Positions 58,888 through 64,000 of a stretch of DNA of 64,000 nt are shown here, one piece after another. The stretch comes from Hemibagrus wyckioides. Taxonomy: Eukaryota > Chordata > Actinopteri > Siluriformes > Bagridae. The translations under genes and the position numbers were made by a program. The stretch covers positions 9,360,573 through 9,424,572 of the forward strand of contig NC_080715.1 of assembly GCF_019097595.1 (NCBI RefSeq), written 5' to 3'. The notes under the pieces were generated by a model. It saw nothing but the letters and a program-made list of their open reading frames with translations. It did no database searches and was not told the DNA's origin. Positions within the stretch are counted from its first letter, which is position 1, and the number at the start of each line of letters is the position of its first letter.

Positions 58888-60045
58888 CCTGTTCCTCCTT
58901 GCACAAAGGAGCAGATACAGGTCCTGCTGATGGGTTAAGGACCTTCTACAGCCCTGTCCAGCTCTCTGAGAGTAACAGCCTGTCGCCTATCTCACTAGGG
59001 ATGTAACTAACAATTGTTTTCATAATCAAATAATCGGGCAATTATTTTTTCGATTAATTGATTAATCGCATAAAAACGCCACATTTTAAAATACCTTTTT
59101 ATTCTTATTTCAAATTAAATTTACACATTGGGTGTTACAAATATGAACGTAAAACTAAAACTTTACACTACCACAATGTTTTTTCCAGCTTTCAAGCAGA
59201 AAACTTTTGACCTTTTAAAACTAAAACCACACACTGTTTGTGTTTGTTAAAGAGTCAGAACTACTAGACTACCAAGTTATTATTCATTCAGTCTTCCAGA
59301 AATTTTGCATTGTATTAGTCTTAATTGGTAACAAATAGTGATTAAAAACAAATATTGTATGTTTTTTTGAACAAACTGTTTTAATTTGATAGTACTTAAC
59401 GGTCTTGCACTACAGCTATTACTGCTGTTTAATGAGGAGTAACGCAGTCTCTGGGGCCTTCTGATTGGTCCAATGTTCTGTGAGTGACATTGATGAGCTG
59501 TGCTGCTTGGAAAAGTTGAAATCATTTGAACATGAGACGCGCAAGGGGCTGCAAAAGATAGGTAAGTTTGCAAAGTTACAACATTTGATGCAGAATTTAA
59601 TATGAAATGCTCCCATGCCTTAGAGGACTTGGGTTGCACACTTTTATCCAACGTACTTGTACTCTCCACCATTCTTCCGATGTGCACCTGGAACAACGCC
59701 GTGATTGAATGCGTGGTGACGTGCACTGGCCGACTAATCGATAATGACATTCGTTGAAAACGAATTTCATCATCGATTATTATTGATTTAATCAATTTGT
59801 TGTTTCAAATTCTGTGGAGACACAGCCAACCTTCTGGCAATGGCACTTATTGATGTGCCATCCTGGAGGAATTGGACTGCCTGTGCAACCTCTGTAGGGT
59901 CCAGGTATTTCCTCCTGTTACCAGTAGTGACACTGACCCTAGCCAAATGCAAAACTAGTGAAAAACAGTCAGAAAAGATGAGTAGGGAAAAATTCCTGTA
60001 AAACCATTCCTGTTTTGGGGGTCATCTCAGTGTTGCTCATCTATT
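57995..60045 (-). mobile_element. Tc1-like transposon (TGCTCAAAAAATAAAGG type) split by an insertion
   Basis: The left end is CTGCTCAAAAAATAAAGGAA near 57997. The body is transposase to about 58987. Transposase N-terminal sequence resumes at about 59812 (GACACAGCCAACCTTCTGGC) and continues towards about 60045. The gap is filled by another element. The transposase is broken (see the next entry). Confidence 0.8.
58988..59811. mobile_element. Non-autonomous element inserted in a Tc1-like transposon (hAT-like)
   Basis: About 820 bp starting near CTAGGGATGTAACTAACAAT, with ATCGATTAAT-like motifs near both ends (TTTTCGATTAATTGATTAAT at left, ATCATCGATTATTATTGATT at right). The inner frame (59280-59795) has no recognised domain. 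An exact target duplication was not seen. Confidence 0.55.
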
Positions 60046-60470
60046 TTTTTTTTTTTTTAATGATTACTTTCATTACTAATAATAAATCCACACTGAACTC
60101 AAATTCACTGATTCATAGTACATTTATTCATGCTTTAACAGTTGACTTTACCAGTAACAATTTCAATATTTTATCTTAGCAGTAATGATACATAATCACC
60201 TGATAAATGGTTATTTGTGAAAGTGAAATAATACACACTGAAATGTCCTGTCAGTTATTAAAGGCTGTATTTTAAAAACCTGAATATTTAATATTGAAAT
60301 TTTAAACAATGCAATTCTGTCTCCACTTGAAAAATTCACATCTTAATTATGCAACCATGTTGAATTCCAGAACCTTAAAATGCAAGCACTGTTAATACAA
60401 TGGATTTTTTTCAGTTTCTGCAATTCAGCACCTTTTTTTTTGCTTCAAATACTTGTCGCTACTTTACTTC
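60046..60470. other. Unassigned AT-rich sequence
   Basis: No gene or recognisable repeat. Confidence 0.4.
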
Positions 60471-60471
60471 C

Positions 60472-61010
60472 ATAAGTCAAAGAAGCTTTATTGTCACTTC
60501 AACCATATATATCTGATGCAGTACATAGTGAAGTGAAACAATGTTCCTCCTAGACCAGAGGTGCTACACAAAACAAAGACAAAATACAGGTGATGCAGAC
60601 AAACATATAGATTAGATGTTTTATAGATTAGATGATTTCAACTTTGTCACTGCACATGTGGGTACAAGGCAACGAAATACAGTTAGCATCTGACCAGAAG
60701 TGCATTTCGCAGTGCAAATAATTAGCATATATAACAGTATATAACAGTATACAGAGGGAGGTAAATGCAATGGGTAAATGCAATGAGTGCAAATGAGCAA
60801 ATGATTTTAGCGGTGCAATAAAGAAGGTTTTGTATATAAACATATGCATGTAAACATATAGCTAAACATAGAGATAAAACTAAACTATACTTAAGGTACA
60901 ATCTTTAGAAACTAGACATACAACAGAAGTGCACAGGATGACAAGACAAGACAGTGCAGACAAACTGGACATATAACACAGACTCTGTGCAAATAGTGTA
61001 AGAAAGATCG
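60472..61010 (-). mobile_element. L2-like LINE 3' end with a nested insertion
   Basis: Matches the 3' UTR of the LINE at 47.77-48.06 kb (GTCAAAGAAGCTTTATTGTC, ACTATACTTAAGGTACA, CAACAGAAGTGCACAGGA). It is interrupted at 60611-60851 by another retroposon tail. Confidence 0.8.
60611..60851 (-). mobile_element. Retroposon 3' end nested in the L2 tail, with 10-bp target duplication
   Basis: The minus strand ends with GTGACAAAGTTGAAATCATC and TCTAAT repeats, the same tail type as at 42620-43016. It is flanked by AAACATATAG at 60601-60610 and 60852-60861. Confidence 0.75.
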
Positions 61011-61048
61011 TGTTGATAATTAAACGATCACCTATGCCCAATTCCAGC

Positions 61049-61320
61049 GCAGACTCTTCTGCTTCTTCTTTCGGCTTTTCCCTTCAGGGGTCGCCACAGC
61101 GAATCATCTCTCTCCACCTATCCCTATCTTCTGCATCCTCAACACTTGCACCCACTAGCTTCATATCCTCATTTATAACATCCATATACCTCCTCTTTGG
61201 CCTTCATCTTTGCCTCCTGCCTGGCAGCTCCATGTCCAACATTCTCCTACCAATATACTCACTCTCCCTCCTCTGGACATGTCCAAACCATCTTAACCTG
61301 GCCTCTCTAACCTGCTTTAA
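61049..61320 (-). mobile_element. RTE-type LINE 3' end fragment
   Basis: Contains GGGGTCGCCACAGCGAATCA, the standard fish RTE 3' end, then sequence matching 42316-42510 (CATCCTCAACACTTGCACCC, GAACATGTCC or GGACATGTCC). It is 5'-truncated. Confidence 0.78.
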
Positions 61321-61389
61321 TGCAACCTTGTGCGCAGAGATGCACAAGAGAGAGAAGCGAGTGCAGGACTCGGGGCTCAGCTGATGAGA

Positions 61390-62385
61390 GTATTTACACT
61401 GTAGCGAATCTAGCTCAAAATTTAAATATTTAAGTGTAATTATAACTGGTTATAATTATTTATAAATATTCAGATTGGGGTTCTTAGAACTAATGGTCAG
61501 AGAATCAATAACACTTTTTAACAATTTGATTTGTTCGTCCACCGAACAGACAGTATAATTATGCATTAATTCCAGGGAAAGTTATCTTCCTGGCCAAGAA
61601 AGAATAACTACTTTATAAAGTACTAGCTATAATTTAGCACATAGCAAGAGCAATGTTCAGGGACCCCGAAATTGTGAGCAAAGCACAGAGACAATCACTC
61701 GTGAATAAAATACATTTAATAAAACAAAAACACACAACACATACTAACTACGACACACATACATAAAAGACAGGTTAAGGATCATAGAGAGGGGAAAAGT
61801 AGGCAAAGAGAGATGGAGATTAAGGAAGGGAATACGGAGGAAATCAGAATGAGGGGGAGAGAGAGAGAAAGAGATAAGGAACTAGAGAAGAGATCAAATA
61901 TGGCAAGTTTCAGATCGAGTTTTGGTTACCACATGTGAGAATCGTCAAGGTAATTAGGATTCGCCTTAATAAAGGGACTTCAGCTTAAAATTGCGGATCT
62001 AAAATAATTAGTAGCTTTTACTTGCATTGGTTCGTTGACAAGCGTCCTGATGTAGTGGATCAAGTAGGTTCGGAGATTCAAAGTCCTCGGGGTAAGCAAG
62101 AGATTCTGCTGGAACGAAAAAGGTTTCGGTGGTGCAAACAAAGTTCTTCAACTGAAGCTGCCGGCAAGGTCTCAGAAGAAAGTGAAAGTCTTGTCCCGAA
62201 GAAAGATCGGAGTCGAGTCAGGCGACAATAGAAGAGGTCTTGCCGGGAAGAAAAGGCGCACGGGGGGCCCCCCGACCGCAGAGCGGAGAGGGGGTTGGCC
62301 CCCGTGGGGCCAAGCCGAGCTGAGCAGAGCAAAAAGCTGCGCAAAAAGCCAAAAAGCTAAAAAACAGCCAAAAAGCCTCGATAGA
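61390..62385 (-). other. Possible internal or U5/leader part of the LTR-like element, copy B
   Basis: It lies directly downstream, in minus sense, of LTR-like copy B. It includes a GC-rich block (about 62190-62340, GGGGGGCCCCCC) and an AT-rich remainder. No conserved coding frame or primer binding site was identified. The equivalent region is absent from copy A. Confidence 0.3.
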
Positions 62386-63365
62386 TGGGTGCTTAGGGTT
62401 TTTATTGATCCTTTGGTCGCGCCCAGTTTTTCAGAGTGACCAATCCAATACCTGAAACTTTTGGAGGGAAAAGTTTCTTTGTCTCCGCTCCGTCACTCAT
62501 TTGCATCCTTTATGGTGAAGTCAGGAATGGATAAAGATTCAATTAAAGCATTGTAGGCTCATATTATGTACTTGGATGACCATATGGCATACACTATTGC
62601 TTATAAAAGTAAAAGCAGATCATTTTGATAGTAGACATGAAAGAAACAGTATGAGAGGAAAGGAAACTGGGTATAAGCAATTAAAACATACATTCTTATC
62701 TTATAAAACATGGTTCTGTTTCATGAAAAACACCGAACAACAGGTCATGAGTGGTAATACAACCATAAAAATATAAAGGCAAAAGGGGAATACATATACA
62801 GGTGTGTTAGGCATGGGTCAGGTAGGGTTTTACTATTGTTTTATTGAACCTTGAATCAAGGAACTCTCCTTATGTGTGTGGGGGTCAGGATGAGCATTTC
62901 CAGATGCTTTGGGTGTGTGTGTGTATGTGTGTGTGTCTTCAGTCAGAACTTTGGTCATCCCCCGGTCAAGGCATTGATTTGGTTTAGATTAGGGAATTCT
63001 TGTTGACTTTTAACGGCAGTAAAACTGCTAGGTGCAGGGTGATTTGCATGGTAAGGTCACAAGTTGATTGTGAGTCCCAGGTGTGAGGCTGGGGCTATCA
63101 GCACTGATGGTCTGCAGAACTCCAACATTCATGGTGGTAGAATACCTCCTTTATCTCCAGTCTTTGTTGGGGGGGGGTCAGGCGTTATCCAGAGCCATCA
63201 GACGTCCCGGCGCCTGGCTCTCATGAGTTAGGCATGTCGGTTGAGGTATAATGAAACGACTATAAGTAGTGATAGCTCAGTTGTGAGCTGTGTAATAGTT
63301 AATTGAGTTTTTGAGAAGGATGCAATGGACCCCATGAGCAAGTGAGCCGACCTGGAGACGCTACA
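62386..63365 (-). mobile_element. LTR-like element, copy B (inverted relative to copy A)
   Basis: The reverse complement matches 6551-7530 along its length (TGTAG at the 63365 end; TTTTATTGATCC, a minus-strand polyadenylation signal, near 62400). Equal length suggests a defined element or LTR. Confidence 0.55.
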
Positions 63366-63604
63366 ACACTGTTCGGGGATAAATATAAGTTATATTGTGT
63401 GCTTTAATGCCATATAGTAAGTTTTTTGATTCTGATCCTTTATTTAATAATTAAGATTAGCGTGTTTGTGTGCTGTATTTTGTATATGGCAAGATGATAC
63501 TTTACCTTTAATGTTTTAGTGGTTTACATTTCCAATCTTTTCTTTTACTTGGTTATGTTTTGGGGCACTTAAGCATATTTTTGACAGCAATTACACCATT
63601 TTAG

Positions 63605-64000
63605 CAAAAAGAGCTGAAGCACAATAAGCAAGAGGATAAGGAGAACAATGCAAAGATGCTTACTGCAAACAAAGCATCAGATCTCCTTTTTAAAAAGCAG
63701 AAAATCAAAGCCCATAAAAAGAAATAGGCGACCAAAAAACTACAAGACTTATGTCCATCAGATGGTGAGTCAGCTCAATTGTTTACTTTAGTTTTATGTA
63801 AAGACTTTAATTAACACAACTACATTTTTGGTCATTTTTGTTTCATATAGAATGAGATGCGCGAAAAGGAGCAACTCAAGAAAAACCAAGAGCAGGAGTC
63901 TAAAGTAAGGAATGTAGACTTATCGTAGAGGAAGAGAATTAGTTTCAGAATTATGCCATGGATGTGATTCAGAGAGCTAGCGAGGCTCAGAGAAACACCT
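63605..64000 (+). pseudogene. Lys/Glu-rich coiled-coil exon-like blocks at the window edge
   Basis: 63605-63764 follows a TTTTAG acceptor and ends at GTGAGT. It reads as a charged coiled coil (KHNKQEDKENNAKMLTANKA) with an in-frame TAG at 63725. 63851-63904 (18 codons, MREKEQLKKNQEQESK) lies between ATATAG and GTAAGG. Further charged text follows to the end (VIQRASEAQRNT) with a stop. The phases of the first two do not join cleanly, so this is probably a decayed gene that continues beyond the window. The family is not identified. Confidence 0.4.

Noticed and set aside
62078..62344. 88-codon minus-strand frame in the GC-rich block
   Set aside because: GC-rich composition yields open frames. 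No domain, and it lies within or next to the LTR-like element.

Overview
This is a repeat-choked stretch of a vertebrate genome, almost certainly a teleost. The evidence is multi-exon genes with GT-AG introns, many Tc1-like DNA transposons, fish-type L2, Rex1, RTE and L1/Tx1 LINEs, a Ty3/Gypsy retrotransposon, very long (TA)n tracts and minisatellites. The species cannot be fixed. A Tc1-rich ostariophysan such as a catfish is possible, but that is a weak inference. There are no operons, rRNA, tRNA or CRISPR arrays.

Two host genes can be assembled by hand, exon by exon. (1) Minus strand, 341-8581: a complete 7-exon gene for a 381-residue nectin/PVR-like receptor (signal peptide, V domain, two C-type Ig domains, one membrane span, short tail). 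Every intron is GT-AG and the phases agree. (2) Plus strand, 37903-41483: a complete 6-exon gene for a 198-residue receptor with one V-type Ig domain, a membrane span and a 52-residue tail with three tyrosines. Decayed paralogous pieces of gene 1 lie at about 32.2-35.0 kb (intron 4 plus a frameshifted exon 4) and at 57.1-57.5 kb (intron 2). The locus therefore looks like an Ig-receptor cluster that expanded and was then broken up by transposons. A third host-like signal is a decayed coiled-coil gene at 46.2-46.9 kb with duplicated exons, and similar Lys/Glu-rich exons appear at the right edge (63.6 kb onward).

Layout. 0-8.6 kb: nectin-like gene, with an LTR-like element in intron 1 and a Tc1 fragment in intron 4. 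9.4-16.6 kb: two full-length copies of one Tc1-like family, other Tc1 fragments and an L2 3' end. 17-22.9 kb: microsatellites, an LTR-like block, a 31-bp minisatellite with higher-order structure, a 57-bp minisatellite and a hAT-like non-autonomous element. 22.9-30 kb: a Gypsy element nested in a fold-back element, flanked by duplicated MITE-bearing segments. 30-36 kb: Tc1 elements, SINE/L2 tails and nectin-like relics. 36-41.7 kb: the single-V receptor gene. 41.9-46 kb: broken RTE LINE. 46-47 kb: coiled-coil pseudogene. 47.7-51.3 kb: L2-like LINE (minus). 51.3-54.05 kb: L1-like LINE interrupted by a Rex1-like LINE. 54.7-60 kb: Tc1 elements, one split by another insertion. 60.5-63.4 kb: nested LINE tails, an RTE tail and an inverted partner of the 6.5-kb LTR-like element.

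Only the two Ig genes look able to make host protein. One Tc1 copy (55.9-57.1 kb) keeps a full transposase frame with D, D and E at the expected spacing, and a second (9.5-10.7 kb) is nearly as good. The other transposable elements mostly carry visible breaks. All calls come from reading the sequence; no database search was run.
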